Numbered from the stretch's first letter, positions 25,571 through 34,640 are shown. The stretch is 64,000 nt of DNA from CAYFUG01 sp964346295 (GCA_964346295.1 CAYFUG010000001.1:30620-94619); one strand, 5' to 3'. Program-made: numbers and translations. The notes: generated by a model from the letters alone, not told the origin.

Positions 25571-28180
25571 CTAGCGTCTTAAAGCCAATCGACTACTAAA
25601 AGAAGGCGAAAGAATAAACCAATGAGAATGCTTCAGCTGCCAGTTCTCTCTTAAGACTCCCTCTAAATTCAAGCACTCCCCGAGATCCTCTCGATAGTAT
25701 ATCATTCTCCTCAAATCCCAGGCTCTTTCCGGACTCAATCTTCCTAAATCAGCTACCGTTACTCCTCCCCATACCTCTGGGATTGACTCGAGTTCTTTTT
25801 GACTAGAATTCCCTTGTTCTCCTTGCCAAGTCCAATCACCCTCTCGCAACCAGTACCACTCTCCTTCTTCAATGGCACCCTCCTCTTCTTTCCGATAAAT
25901 CACCCTATCCGCCGTCTTGTCATCCGGATAGCGCAACTCCACCATCCCGGCTTTATTGAGCAAGGAAAATTTGCACAACTCCCCCCGTGGCAACTCTCGC
26001 TCCTCTCCTGTCTCAATTTTAAAATCATCGTAAATTAGGTGATTGCTTAAACTGTCTTCGTCTTTACCCGTAGCCACTTTATAATCCTTGAGGTTCAAGT
26101 CTTCCTTAGAGTTATTCTTGATAATCAACATCTCACCCTCACTATCCTGCCCTTTCGGATTAGCTAATAAACCAACTATTTTGAGCTCGTGCCGAGGAAA
26201 TTCCCTCACTTTAAGCTGAAAGCTTTTAAAGACTTGAGTGCTTCCGTCATCTAAGCGCAAAGTAACTTGATAAGTGCCTTTTTTTTGATATTTATGTCGA
26301 GTGGTCGCCAAATAACTGTAGTGCCCATCTCCAAAGTCCCAACGAAACTTCAATTTATCCTTATCCGGATCAAAAGAGTCTCTTGCGTCAAACTGAGTGT
26401 AAATCCCTCTATAAGACTTCTGGAATCGCTGAATCTTGAATTTAGGCAAATTATTGAGTTGATTAGCTTCTCCAGGAGTTTGAATTCGACCCCATCCCTC
26501 CCTTTTGACCAATTCCCGAGAAGCCAATCCTTCAAAGATAACCTCTTTCTTAGACTGAGACTCTCCCGTGTCTTCGCTTCCGCTCTCATCTCCGCTTTCT
26601 TCCAATTCTACTAAACTTTCTTTTGAATTTTCTACTGACTCTTCTTCTAAATCTTTCAGAGAAATAAGACTAAATTCCCTACTAAAAGAAGCTCCAGCGC
26701 TAGCAGATCCCGATAGATAAATCTCATCCACTACTGCCTCATTAGGATCCAACAAGCGCAAAACCTCATTGACGTTACGAATACTCAAACTGGTTTCAAC
26801 GATTTTAATAATCAGGTATTCCCTGGGAACAATTTCTAACTCTGGTAACTGAAAGTGCTTGCCACTGCCATTCTCTAACTGCCATCCTGCCAAAGAAACT
26901 GTCTCCTGGCTACCAGCATTAAATAGCTCCACCCACTCCCGACTCTGATCTTTACCTTCCGGATTAGATAAAACTTCACTAAAGTAGATTACTCGAGGAT
27001 ATTTCTGGGGCTCCGGGGGAGGCGGAAATTGGTTCCTCCTTCCCGGAGTAGGCTTAATTGTAAGACTAAAATCATTAATTGCCAGGGACGAATTTTCCTT
27101 TTCTTGTCGAGCCACAGATTGATCATCACCTGGATTGACAGCAAAAAAAGCCTCCTTGGTAGTTAGTCGCTCCTGGGCTTGTGAAGAGAATTGCCCTTCT
27201 TCTCCCCAACAAATTCCGTCCACCAGATCTTCAGGGTGTTTTTTAGAATTAGAATCGGAGCCTTCGCAAAGCAAAATAACACAATTATTTTTGGCTAAAG
27301 TTGCCCTAGTGCTAGCTTGCGCCTCTAAACTTTCCGCGAATCCATCTTTGCTATTAGCCCACACAAAATAGCCTCCCGCCTCAATCCGATCCGTTTTTCC
27401 AAAAGATTTTAAACTATAGTCTTTCCCACTAGAAGAAAGTTTTCTTAATTTACAACTATCCAAAGAGAGTTCTTTTTGGGATAAATTGTGGATTTCTACC
27501 CAATCATGAGAAGAGCTCTTCTCATCACCAATCTTGAGTTCATTGATGACTAAAGGATAATCACCCTTTCTTAGCTCGCCTTCGTTAATTACTTCCGAAT
27601 CACCCTCTTCACTCGCTTCGCCTTCTTTCTCCTCTTTCTTCTCTTCTTTTAAATCCTGCGATCTCCCCGCCTGCTTTACTCCCTTTAAGTCTTTCGTGTC
27701 TACTTCAACTTCTTCTGACGACAAGTCTTTTTTTGAATTCTTCTCTTCAACTTCCTCGGATTCTTGAATTACCCTTTCTTTCTCTTCTTCAATTCCTAGC
27801 CAATTTAAATTTTCTAATTGACCGCTGTCTTCCTCTGCGCTATTTGACTTCCTTTCTCCTAAAGATTCTGCCTCCCACTGGTTCCCTTCTCTTTCGCCTT
27901 CTTCTCCTATCCCTTGAATCGAATTAGTCTCTAAACTCTCCTTTCTCTCGTCAAAACCTACTTTTTCTAAGTTTTTTAATCCCGAATCCTCCTCTCCTTT
28001 CTCTGGATCTAACAAATTCAAACTTTCAGAAGAAGTGTTCCTAACTTGATCAGCCGCCAAAAAACCTTCTTCTTGAGCCTCTAATAAACCCGGGAAACTG
28101 AACAGCTCTAAAAAAATCAACAAAAAACAAGCCACCCCCGTCTTTCGGAAAATAGCTTGCCAAGTTACTTGCTGGATCAT
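25571..28180 (-). CDS. Secreted multi-domain LTD/PKD surface protein
   Basis: An 869-residue protein. A signal segment (~12-35, ending LLEAQ) precedes a 150-residue acidic, Glu/Ser-rich region. Lamin-Tail Domain 1 (~205-300) contains 'VINELKIGD' and 'DWVEIHNLS'. LTD 2 (~390-495) contains 'FSEVLSNPEGK' and 'REWVELFNAG'. A PKD domain follows (~580-660; 'FRWDFGDGHYSY'). A third LTD-like domain lies at ~665-760 ('VGLLANPKGQDSEGEML'). LTDs occur in bacterial secreted and surface proteins, often with nucleases. No catalytic domain is visible here, so an adhesive or structural role is likely. A second LTD protein is at 51.6-54.6 kb. Confidence 0.85.
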   Translation of the reverse strand: MIQQVTWQAIFRKTGVACFLLIFLELFSFPGLLEAQEEGFLAADQVRNTSSESLNLLDPEKGEEDSGLKNLEKVGFDERKESLETNSIQGIGEEGEREGNQWEAESLGERKSNSAEEDSGQLENLNWLGIEEEKERVIQESEEVEEKNSKKDLSSEEVEVDTKDLKGVKQAGRSQDLKEEKKEEKEGEASEEGDSEVINEGELRKGDYPLVINELKIGDEKSSSHDWVEIHNLSQKELSLDSCKLRKLSSSGKDYSLKSFGKTDRIEAGGYFVWANSKDGFAESLEAQASTRATLAKNNCVILLCEGSDSNSKKHPEDLVDGICWGEEGQFSSQAQERLTTKEAFFAVNPGDDQSVARQEKENSSLAINDFSLTIKPTPGRRNQFPPPPEPQKYPRVIYFSEVLSNPEGKDQSREWVELFNAGSQETVSLAGWQLENGSGKHFQLPELEIVPREYLIIKIVETSLSIRNVNEVLRLLDPNEAVVDEIYLSGSASAGASFSREFSLISLKDLEEESVENSKESLVELEESGDESGSEDTGESQSKKEVIFEGLASRELVKREGWGRIQTPGEANQLNNLPKFKIQRFQKSYRGIYTQFDARDSFDPDKDKLKFRWDFGDGHYSYLATTRHKYQKKGTYQVTLRLDDGSTQVFKSFQLKVREFPRHELKIVGLLANPKGQDSEGEMLIIKNNSKEDLNLKDYKVATGKDEDSLSNHLIYDDFKIETGEERELPRGELCKFSLLNKAGMVELRYPDDKTADRVIYRKEEEGAIEEGEWYWLREGDWTWQGEQGNSSQKELESIPEVWGGVTVADLGRLSPERAWDLRRMIYYREDLGECLNLEGVLRENWQLKHSHWFILSPSFSSRLALRR

Positions 28181-28310
28181 TTTTTTTGATTAACTGCTTA
28201 GAGGCTATTTAAAAAGCTTCTGAATGTTAACCAACTCACCTCACTAAATCTTTTGCCTTTAATATAAACCACCTCTCAACAAAAAGCAATTTACTCTCTA
28301 AAAACAAAAA

Positions 28311-28326
28311 CAGGCCCTAAAGCCTG
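28311..28326 (-). terminator. Short terminator after the undecaprenol-kinase-like gene
   Basis: CAGGC pairs with GCCTG around a 6-nt loop. On the minus strand the stem is followed by TTTTTGTTTTT. It lies ~90 bp downstream of the gene ending at 28416. Confidence 0.7.
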
Positions 28327-28415
28327 CTAATCTATCTCTTATTTAGAACCTCCTAATTCTGATATCCCTAAATACAAACAAACTAGAATCAGCAACCAAC
28401 TTCCTGAAAACTTAT

Positions 28416-28793
28416 TTAAAGTAGGTAAGGCCAGAAAATAATCAATCCTACCACCGCTGCTCCCGCTGCCGAAAGAAATACTGCTGCTGCCATTAGATCC
28501 TTTAAAGTTCCCACGTAAGGATGAATCCGTGGTTTTAACAAATTAACCAATCGCTCCAAAAGAGTATTTAAGACCTCTAGCACTAACACCCAAGTAATCA
28601 TAATTACCAACACCACTCCTTCCCACTTTTGAATCGGCAAAATTAACATGGTAATCACCACTAAAATCCCCGCTAGTAACTCAATTTGTAAATTAAGCTC
28701 CCTCCGAAGAGCATACCAAAGTCCTCCCAGCGCATGCCAGAAACTCCTCTTTAGTCTCCCCAACTTCTCCTTCAATGATTCTAATATAGACAT
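28416..28793 (-). CDS. Undecaprenol/diacylglycerol kinase (DgkA family)
   Basis: A 125-residue integral membrane kinase from the ATG at 28791-28793 (an ATG 12 codons upstream is less likely). Three membrane segments are seen. The signature 'EVLNTLLERLVNL' with Glu-x2-Asn-Thr and the later 'KDLMAAAVFLSA' are the metal/ATP-binding blocks of the family. In Gram-positive-type cells such enzymes phosphorylate undecaprenol to recycle the lipid carrier of cell-wall and glycan synthesis. The thpR gene lies upstream on the same strand. Substrate is inferred from the family. Confidence 0.88.
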   Translation of the reverse strand: MSILESLKEKLGRLKRSFWHALGGLWYALRRELNLQIELLAGILVVITMLILPIQKWEGVVLVIMITWVLVLEVLNTLLERLVNLLKPRIHPYVGTLKDLMAAAVFLSAAGAAVVGLIIFWPYLL

Positions 28794-28949
28794 AGCTAAT
28801 TCTAATATAAAAACCTTTAATTTAACCAAAAGCTATCTCATAGTAGCAAATTATCTTAAAAAATAAAAGCTTAACTATCAATTTACTTCTCCTAAGTCAA
28901 GAAACCTCTCCCCTTAAGACCAAGCCTCCGATAGTCACAACAGTCAAGG

Positions 28950-29462
28950 TTAATCCCGGGCATAAACCACATCCAAAATAGCGTACTCGGAACCTACCGG
29001 TGTCAATCTAGATTCTATCAACACCAGCGTCTTAACCTCTTCCCACCAGTCAATTGTCTCTCGGTAACTCCTTGAATAAGGAACCCTCACTTTGCCCAAA
29101 GTCATGTGCGGCTTCGGTGGTCGCGCCTCTCGGAAATTAAAAATTTCTTCAATTTGTTGTCTCAGTTTCCTCAGGTCTTCATTAAAAGCCGCTCTAGACC
29201 AAATCACCTGAGGAGGCCGCCTCCGAACTGTTTCAATTTTCCTAAAATTTATCCAAAAACTTCTAAGATTAATTCTTCTCAGGCCTTTTTTCGCCTCCTC
29301 TTCTTCTGCAACTTGCCCCGGAGGAAGCAAGGTGACATGCAAATTTTGACTAGGGGTCCAACGCACATCACTAAAGTCATCCTGGTGCTGCTTACGCCAG
29401 TTGCCAATCGTCTTTCGTAAAGACCAAGAGGCGGGAATAGCAATAAATAAGCGCTTTTTCAT
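28950..29462 (-). CDS. thpR: RNA 2',3'-cyclic phosphodiesterase (LigT/ThpR family)
   Basis: A 170-residue protein from the ATG at 29460-29462, which gives the typical 'MKKRLFIAIP' start; an upstream ATG adds 16 non-conserved residues. Both catalytic His-x-Thr motifs are present: 'NLHVTLLPPG' and 'KPHMTLGKV'. The family opens 2',3'-cyclic phosphates on RNA ends or joins 2'-5' RNA. Length is normal. It lies between gpmI and the undecaprenol-kinase-like gene, all on the same strand. Confidence 0.88.
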   Translation of the reverse strand: MKKRLFIAIPASWSLRKTIGNWRKQHQDDFSDVRWTPSQNLHVTLLPPGQVAEEEEAKKGLRRINLRSFWINFRKIETVRRRPPQVIWSRAAFNEDLRKLRQQIEEIFNFREARPPKPHMTLGKVRVPYSRSYRETIDWWEEVKTLVLIESRLTPVGSEYAILDVVYARD

Positions 29463-29620
29463 TTTTTGAATAATCTTCCCCTCTTTTAAATACCTTATTA
29501 ATGCCAGCAAAATGAATCAGTTTTTCAGTTTTCGATAAAAACATAGCCAAAGAAAAACTTATCACAAAAGGATAATAGCCTATCCAAAAAAATAACCGCC
29601 AAGATAGGGATCACTTCAAG

Positions 29621-31180
29621 TTAAACTAAAATTCCCAGCAAACTAGCCCCGCTCATCCCCGCCGGTTGCTCCAATTCCATAAGGTTTAATACCGTAGGAG
29701 GGATATCAACAATCATCCCCTGAATCTGAGCCATCGGCATTTCTAAAGGCTCTGATCGGTGATTGTCAGGAGACACCAACCAACAAGGCACCGGATTAGT
29801 AGAATGTTCTGTGTCCCTCTCTCCAGTTTTCAAATTAACCATCTCTTCCACGTTTCCGTGATCAGCGGTAATTAGTAAGCTTCCTTCCTGGGCTAACACC
29901 GCCTTAATTAGAATCCCTAAACAGCGATCAGTTTCCTCCACCGCCTTCACTCCTGCCTCATAATCCCCAGTATGACCCACCATGTCAGGATTTGCGTAAT
30001 TAACCAAAATGAAATCATACTGCTGAGTCTCTAAGGCCGCCGAAAGCTTATCGGTAATCTCCTGAGCACTCATCTCTGGAGCCTGGTCATAGGTCGCTAC
30101 TTTTTGAGAAGGAATAATTTCCCGCTCTTCTCCCTCTAAAGGCTTCTCTAGCCCCCCGTTAAAAAAATAGGTGACATGCGCATACTTTTCGGTTTCTGCG
30201 ATCCGATACTGCTTTTTCCCGGCCTTAGACACCTCTTCTCCTAGACGCACTGTAATCTCCTGAGGAGGAAACACTACTGTCGCCGGAAGCTCGCTTTCGT
30301 ATTCCGTAAAAGTAAAGAGTTGGACTTCTGGAACTTGCTGAGCTTTTTCAAATTTATCAAAATTAGGCATTGCTAAAGCTTGAGAAATCTGCCTTGCTCG
30401 ATCTTCTCGGTAATTAAAGAAAATCACGACATCTCCTGATTGAATAGTAGCCACTGGCTGACCCTCTTCTGTCACCACAATCGGCTCGATAAATTCATCA
30501 AAAATTTCCTTCTGATACTGCTCCTGAATAGCCGCCAAAGGGTCTTCCGCCTGAATACCTTCTCCTACAGTCATTGCCAAATAACCCCGCTCTACTCGGT
30601 CATAATTCTGATTACGATCCATGGTGTGATAGCGACCAGTAACAGTAGCGATTTTACCCACCCCCGTCCGCTGAATTTGTTCCTGAACCTTACCTAAAAA
30701 CTTCTCAGCGCTTTTAGGAGAAGTATCTCGTCCGTCAGTTACTGCGTGCAAATAAACCTCAGGAAATTTAACTCGAGCCGCCATCTCTAATAGACTAATC
30801 AAATGCCGAATATGCGAGTGCACTCCACCGTCACTGGTCAAGCCCAATAAGTGCACCCGGGAATTATTGGCCTTAGCTTGTTCAAAAGCCTTCAGTAAAA
30901 TTTCGTTTTCAAAAAAAGAACCGTTTTGAATAGCAGTGTCAATCAACGGCAAATACTGGTAGATAATTTGGCCGGTACCAATGGTCTGATGACCTACCTC
31001 GCTATTACCGGGAGCCCCCCACGGCAACCCCACTGACAAACTAGAGGCCTGTAATAAAGTTTTGGGGTAATACTGATCTAGTTTTTGAATAGTCGGTAAA
31101 TTAGCATGCGCTAAAGGATTGCCTTTGGGCTCCCCTTGCTCTCCCCAGCCGTCTAAAATTACGAGTACTACTGGTTTCAT
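29621..31180 (-). CDS. gpmI: 2,3-bisphosphoglycerate-independent phosphoglycerate mutase
   Basis: This 519-residue cytoplasmic glycolytic enzyme converts 3- to 2-phosphoglycerate using two Mn ions. 'VILDGWG' holds the first metal Asp (Asp10). Ser60 in 'GAPGNSEVGHQTIGTG' is the phosphoserine intermediate. 'TDGRDTSPKS' and 'TVTGRYHTMDRNQNYDR' are the substrate-binding blocks. 'NYANPDMVGHTG' and 'ITADHGNVEEM' supply late metal ligands. The length matches the family. The ATG at 31178-31180 is clear. A Nudix gene lies 38 bp upstream on the same strand. Confidence 0.97.
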   Translation of the reverse strand: MKPVVLVILDGWGEQGEPKGNPLAHANLPTIQKLDQYYPKTLLQASSLSVGLPWGAPGNSEVGHQTIGTGQIIYQYLPLIDTAIQNGSFFENEILLKAFEQAKANNSRVHLLGLTSDGGVHSHIRHLISLLEMAARVKFPEVYLHAVTDGRDTSPKSAEKFLGKVQEQIQRTGVGKIATVTGRYHTMDRNQNYDRVERGYLAMTVGEGIQAEDPLAAIQEQYQKEIFDEFIEPIVVTEEGQPVATIQSGDVVIFFNYREDRARQISQALAMPNFDKFEKAQQVPEVQLFTFTEYESELPATVVFPPQEITVRLGEEVSKAGKKQYRIAETEKYAHVTYFFNGGLEKPLEGEEREIIPSQKVATYDQAPEMSAQEITDKLSAALETQQYDFILVNYANPDMVGHTGDYEAGVKAVEETDRCLGILIKAVLAQEGSLLITADHGNVEEMVNLKTGERDTEHSTNPVPCWLVSPDNHRSEPLEMPMAQIQGMIVDIPPTVLNLMELEQPAGMSGASLLGILV

Positions 31181-31218
31181 GGTTATTTTTTAATCTTTAT
31201 TTTGTCTTATATCAGTCT

Positions 31219-31707
31219 TTAAGATTCTGTTTTAAAACGAGCTTCAATAAGGTCAAAAATTTCTTCTGCTCCAAATTGCATTTCTTCTCTTTTTAAACTT
31301 TCTAGCTTAACCCAGCGAGGTTTTTCGCATTCATCTTCTTGATCCACCTGATCATCCGGTAAAAGCTCTGCTGTTTTAGGTTTGCAATTATAATAAAAGG
31401 CTAAGTTATGATAAGCCGCATCCAAGGGTTCATAATAAAAAAACGCCTCTTTAAAGGTAAGTAACTCCTCAACCTCAATTTCGATTCCCGCTTCCTCTCT
31501 GACCTCTCTTTTCATCCCTTCTTCAACTCTCTCGCCCAATTCCACTCCCCCGCCTGGAAACCAATATCTTCCAGTAGTTTTAGTTTTTAACAACAAAATT
31601 TCGTTCTTTTTGTTGACAACCACTGCATGAGCCGCCGGCCTAAAAACTAGCTTTTCTCGAGGAATCAATTTCTTTCCTCCGGTCAAAGTATCACATTTTA
31701 TCAGCAT
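31219..31707 (-). CDS. Nudix hydrolase
   Basis: A 162-residue protein with a complete Nudix box: Gly-Gly 'VELGERVEEGMKREVREEAG', giving G-x5-E-x7-REVREEAG. It hydrolyses a nucleoside-diphosphate-linked compound such as a damaged nucleotide or a sugar nucleotide; the substrate is unknown. The N-terminus 'IKCDTLTGGKKLIPREKL' is unusual and basic. It precedes gpmI on the same strand and is divergent from the DUF5320 gene, with a promoter for the latter in between. Confidence 0.88.
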   Translation of the reverse strand: MLIKCDTLTGGKKLIPREKLVFRPAAHAVVVNKKNEILLLKTKTTGRYWFPGGGVELGERVEEGMKREVREEAGIEIEVEELLTFKEAFFYYEPLDAAYHNLAFYYNCKPKTAELLPDDQVDQEDECEKPRWVKLESLKREEMQFGAEEIFDLIEARFKTES

Positions 31708-31754
31708 GAAATCTTCTTTAGTAAGGGAGACCTGGACTTAAATATTTCGACCAC

Positions 31755-31783
31755 TTGACATTATTTCTTTTTGGGTATATATT
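31755..31783 (+). promoter_or_regulatory. Promoter of the DUF5320 gene
   Basis: A perfect TTGACA (31755-31760), 17-bp spacer and TATATT (31778-31783). The ~80-nt leader can form a CTCAAA/TTTGAG hairpin (31814-31839) and ends in a strong AAAGGAGGTG ribosome-binding site (31858-31867). Confidence 0.8.
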
Positions 31784-31874
31784 CATTATAGATAAACGAC
31801 CCGAATCAAAATCTCAAACCTTTCATTTTTAAGATTTGAGGTCATTAAAAATCTAGAAAGGAGGTGTATGCAAC

Positions 31875-32120
31875 ATGCCTAATAGAAATGGAACCGGCCC
31901 TCAAGGCGCCGGACCCCTCACCGGAAGAGGCTTAGGCCCTTGCGGTAGAGGAGACAACCAAACTCGCCCTGGTAACAGAGCCAACCGATGCTCCAGCGGC
32001 TTTAGAAGTAGTTGGAACAACTGGAGAAATAGGAGTAACAACCAAAGACTCAGAAGAGGATTTCGCAACAATCCTCAACCGAACAACAACGAAACTACTC
32101 CTGCTGATACCTCTAACTAA
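31875..32120 (+). CDS. DUF5320-type Gly/Asn/Arg-rich small protein
   Basis: An 81-residue protein beginning 'MPNRNGTGPQGAGPLTGRGL', the classic N-terminus of the small DUF5320 family. The rest is Arg/Asn/Gly-rich and probably disordered. These proteins often occur near DUF134 and NifB/NifX-like (Fe-Mo cofactor-type) proteins in anaerobes. Here only DUF134 follows (32424). The gene is unusual in this window for its strong Shine-Dalgarno sequence (AAAGGAGGTG) and consensus promoter, suggesting high expression. Function unknown. Confidence 0.82.
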   Translation: MPNRNGTGPQGAGPLTGRGLGPCGRGDNQTRPGNRANRCSSGFRSSWNNWRNRSNNQRLRRGFRNNPQPNNNETTPADTSN

Positions 32121-32292
32121 GCAGCTTCGCTAGCCAAGGCGAGCAATCTAGCTAAAAATTTCCCTGGTCTCTAAATGACTGTTGCAATCCTAATTGTAAC
32201 TTTCTCAACAATCAAAGTCCAGCGGAAATTTTTGGTTTTTTAAAAAATAGCTTCCGACGCCTCAAGCTATAAAATTTTAGCAACCAAAACTA

Positions 32293-32412
32293 AGAATTGC
32301 GAATTTGAGGAAATTTCTAGGCAAAGTCGAGGCTTTGCGTGAGCCGTACTGAAAGGTACGGTGAATGCGAAACACAGACTTTAACAACGAAATTTCCCAA
32401 AAGCGCAATTCT
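32293..32412 (+). repeat. Dispersed inverted-repeat element, copy A
   Basis: 120 bp, with ends AGAATTGCG and CGCAATTCT. Inner arms are GAAATTTC-like. The core 'GTACTGAAAGGTACGGTGA' and the right-side 'AACAACGAAATTT' are shared with the other copies. The right end lies 11 bp before the DUF134 ATG. Confidence 0.8.
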
Positions 32413-32423
32413 CTCGCAAAACC

Positions 32424-32705
32424 ATGCCCCGACCCCGCAAACATCATCGCCTCTGTTTCCAACCCAAATCCTATTATTTTAAACCTCAAGGCCTCCCCTT
32501 GCGCAATTTGCAAGAAATCACTCTCAAGTCAGAAGAAATTGAAGCGTTTAAGCTCAAGCACTACGATCAACTAGACCAGCACCAAGCCGCCCATCAAATG
32601 AACACTTCTCAAAGCACCTTCCAAAGAATCCTTTCTCGCGCTCAAAGTAAAATTGCCTCGGCCTTAGTGGAAGGCTCCGCTTTAAGAATCGAAGAAAAAA
32701 GTTAA
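32424..32705 (+). CDS. DUF134 putative DNA-binding protein
   Basis: A 93-residue protein starting 'MPRPRKHHRLCFQPKSYYF', the DUF134 (UPF0251) signature, with 'GLPLRNLQEITLKSEEIEAF'. The region ~50-85 ('QHQAAHQMNTSQSTFQRIL') is a sigma-70-region-4-like helix-turn-helix. The family is often linked to small iron-cofactor proteins in anaerobes. Its start is 11 bp after the inverted-repeat element A, which may carry its expression signals or separate it from DUF5320. Its stop overlaps the stop of the convergent Nudix gene by 4 bp. Confidence 0.9.
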   Translation: MPRPRKHHRLCFQPKSYYFKPQGLPLRNLQEITLKSEEIEAFKLKHYDQLDQHQAAHQMNTSQSTFQRILSRAQSKIASALVEGSALRIEEKS

Positions 32706-33136
32706 AATTGAAGCGGATCAAATCCCTGCTTAAACAAATTTTCTTGAGGCACGAATAAGGGACTAGGGAATTTCTCTCGAGCCCACTCAAACCACTCCCA
32801 CTTCTCACACTTATCTGGTTCACATACTGCTACTTTTCCGGAGGCATAGCCCGCTACCATGATAATAGTGATGTAATGTTTGTCTTCTTTTTCAAAAATA
32901 TCGTTGGTAGCAGTTCCAAAGCGCAAGTTTTCAATCTCGATTCCCGCTTCTTCGCGTGTCTCCCGCCGGGCACATTCTTCCCAGCTTTCGCCAAATTCCA
33001 AATGCCCACCTGGAAAGCACCAACTCCCGTCTCCGTGAGAGTTTTTGCGCTTTCCCAAAAGCACCTTCCTATCTTTGAGGACGCAAACTCCCAGGCCTAC
33101 TCTTACTTGTTTTTGTTGATTTTGGGTTTCTGACAT
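32702..33136 (-). CDS. Nudix hydrolase (MutT-like)
   Basis: A 144-residue protein with the box 'GGHLEFGESWEECARRETREEAG' spread over ~45-67 (G-x5-E-x7-RETREEAG). It begins 'VRVGLGVCVLKDRKVLLGKR' and ends 'FDPLQF'. This layout resembles small NTP pyrophosphohydrolases that clean the nucleotide pool. It is convergent with DUF134, with overlapping stop codons, and its upstream region is full of repeats. Confidence 0.9.
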   Translation of the reverse strand: MSETQNQQKQVRVGLGVCVLKDRKVLLGKRKNSHGDGSWCFPGGHLEFGESWEECARRETREEAGIEIENLRFGTATNDIFEKEDKHYITIIMVAGYASGKVAVCEPDKCEKWEWFEWAREKFPSPLFVPQENLFKQGFDPLQF

Positions 33137-33179
33137 GCAAATAAAAATCTGGTACTGCTAACTAAAAATACCCAACCGT

Positions 33180-33263
33180 TGTCATTCCGACTGAAGCAAA
33201 GCGAAATGAAGAAATCTTAGCTGAAAAATGACACAAAATCCCTTGAATTCGCTCAGGATGACA
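33180..33263. repeat. Dispersed 'TGTCATTCC...GGATGACA' type repeat
   Basis: TGTCATTCC at the left and GGATGACA at the right form inverted ends of an ~84-bp palindromic unit. Similar units occur at 49347-49457 and in part at 60611-60672. This type is common in environmental genomes. Confidence 0.7.
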
Positions 33264-33354
33264 GATCGAGTACCTTAGAGCTATACTTTGTTAGCAATGC
33301 CAAAAATCTTAAAGCTTCTACAAAAAACTATAAAAAAATCCGGGAAGACCATTG

Positions 33355-33506
33355 AAAACTTCCAAATTTGAGTGAAGCTCTAGGCGACGCCGAGGCTTTG
33401 GCTGACCTGTCCCATTTAGCTTTAGCGGTGCGGGAGCCGTACTGTTTGGTACGGTGAAGACAAAACGCAGGCGGCAACAACGAAATTTACCGGATTTGGA
33501 AGTTTT
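33355..33506 (+). repeat. Dispersed inverted-repeat element, copy B
   Basis: 152 bp with near-perfect ends: AAAACTTCCAAATTTG (33355) and GGATTTGGAAGTTTT (33492-33506). The core 'GAGCCGTACTGTTTGGTACG' and 'CAACAACGAAATTT' are present. It carries an extra ~33-bp internal stretch. It ends 3 bp from the pheS stop codon. Confidence 0.85.
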
Positions 33507-33509
33507 AAG

Positions 33510-34544
33510 CTAAAACTGGCGAAGAAACCGCAAATCCCCACTCTTAAACAATCGAATATCATCAATTTTATGTTTCATCATCGCTAGCCGCTCAATTCCA
33601 AATCCCCAAGCGAAGCCTTGATATTTACCCTTAGGATAACCGGCCGCCTCAAACACTTTTTGATTGACCATTCCGGCTCCGCCCACTTCTAACCAACCAG
33701 AATTTTTGCAGCCCCGACAACCCTTACCACCACACATCGTACAAGAAATATCAAATTCAAAACTGGGCTCGGTGAAAGGAAAGTAACTAGGGCGCAATCG
33801 GATTTCCAAATCTTGTCCAAAAAACACCGAAAAGAACTGCTGGGCGATATTTTTAAAATGGGCCACTGAAACATCTTCGCCTACTACTAAGGCCTCAAAT
33901 TGATACAGCGTATGCTCGTGAGTAGCGTCGGTGGCTTCATTACGAAAAGCCCGCCCGGGAATAATAATCCGAAAAGGCGGCTGATTTTGCTGCATGTAAC
34001 GCACCTGGGTGTTAGAGGTGTGGGTCCGCAGCAATAAACGATCTCGCTCATTCTTCTTGTCAATAGTTTGCTTGACCCAAAAAGTATCCTGCATATCTCG
34101 CGCCGGGTGATCGGCCGGCACATTGAGAGCCGAGAAGTTATACCACTCATTTTCAACTTCCGGGCCATCCGCCACCTCAAAACCTAAGGTGGTGAAAATT
34201 TCCTCAATCCGCCGCTGCGTTTGAGTGAGAATATTCAAGCGTCCTTGTTCCTGCTTTTGACCAGGAGCAGTCACATCAATCCAGTCTTGCTCCTTAACTA
34301 AACTTTCTAATTGCCGCTTTTGTTCCTCAATTAAATCACTCAATTCTTGCTTGACCTGATTGGCCAAGGATCCGATTTTCTTCTTCTCCTCTCCGGAAAG
34401 ATCTTTTAGTTGACGCAAGACAAGTGTCAGCTGCCCCTTCCGGCCTAAGTAAAAAACCCGGGATTTTTCCAAAGCTTCCTCAGTCAAGGCTTCTTTGATG
34501 TTTTTTTGAGCCGCTTGTTTAATTTTCTCAATTTTTTTCTGCAT
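33510..34544 (-). CDS. pheS: Phenylalanyl-tRNA synthetase alpha subunit
   Basis: 344 residues, the usual length. An N-terminal coiled coil (~1-85, tRNA-binding) is followed by the class II catalytic core. Visible are 'HPARDMQDTFW', 'RTHTSNTQVRYM', motif 2 'RAFRNEATDATHEHTLYQFE', the Cys knuckle 'CTMCGGKGCRGCKNSGW' and motif 3 'GFAWGFGIERLAMMKH'. It charges tRNA-Phe together with PheT, whose gene is not adjacent. The 3' side ends directly at repeat copy B. A terminator from the preceding gene lies 65 bp upstream of the start. Confidence 0.97.
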   Translation of the reverse strand: MQKKIEKIKQAAQKNIKEALTEEALEKSRVFYLGRKGQLTLVLRQLKDLSGEEKKKIGSLANQVKQELSDLIEEQKRQLESLVKEQDWIDVTAPGQKQEQGRLNILTQTQRRIEEIFTTLGFEVADGPEVENEWYNFSALNVPADHPARDMQDTFWVKQTIDKKNERDRLLLRTHTSNTQVRYMQQNQPPFRIIIPGRAFRNEATDATHEHTLYQFEALVVGEDVSVAHFKNIAQQFFSVFFGQDLEIRLRPSYFPFTEPSFEFDISCTMCGGKGCRGCKNSGWLEVGGAGMVNQKVFEAAGYPKGKYQGFAWGFGIERLAMMKHKIDDIRLFKSGDLRFLRQF

Positions 34545-34608
34545 AGAGAGATTTTTAGATTGAATTTTCTACAGCTCCCATTCTAATAGAAATGGTAACA
34601 AAAAGCAA

Positions 34609-34640
34609 AAGTAGGGGTGAAATATATTCCACCCCTACTT
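34609..34640 (-). terminator. Terminator of the 197-aa membrane protein gene
   Basis: An 11-bp perfect stem, AAGTAGGGGTG with CACCCCTACTT, is followed on the minus strand by TTTTGCTTTTTG. It lies ~50 bp downstream of the gene that ends at 34692. Confidence 0.85.

Noticed and set aside
32554..32823. Minus-strand frame opposite DUF134 and the Nudix gene
   Set aside because: Shadow of the DUF134 sequence; no family features.
33180..33506. Possible CRISPR-like repeats
   Set aside because: Palindromic units are few, of different types, with no regular spacers and no cas genes.
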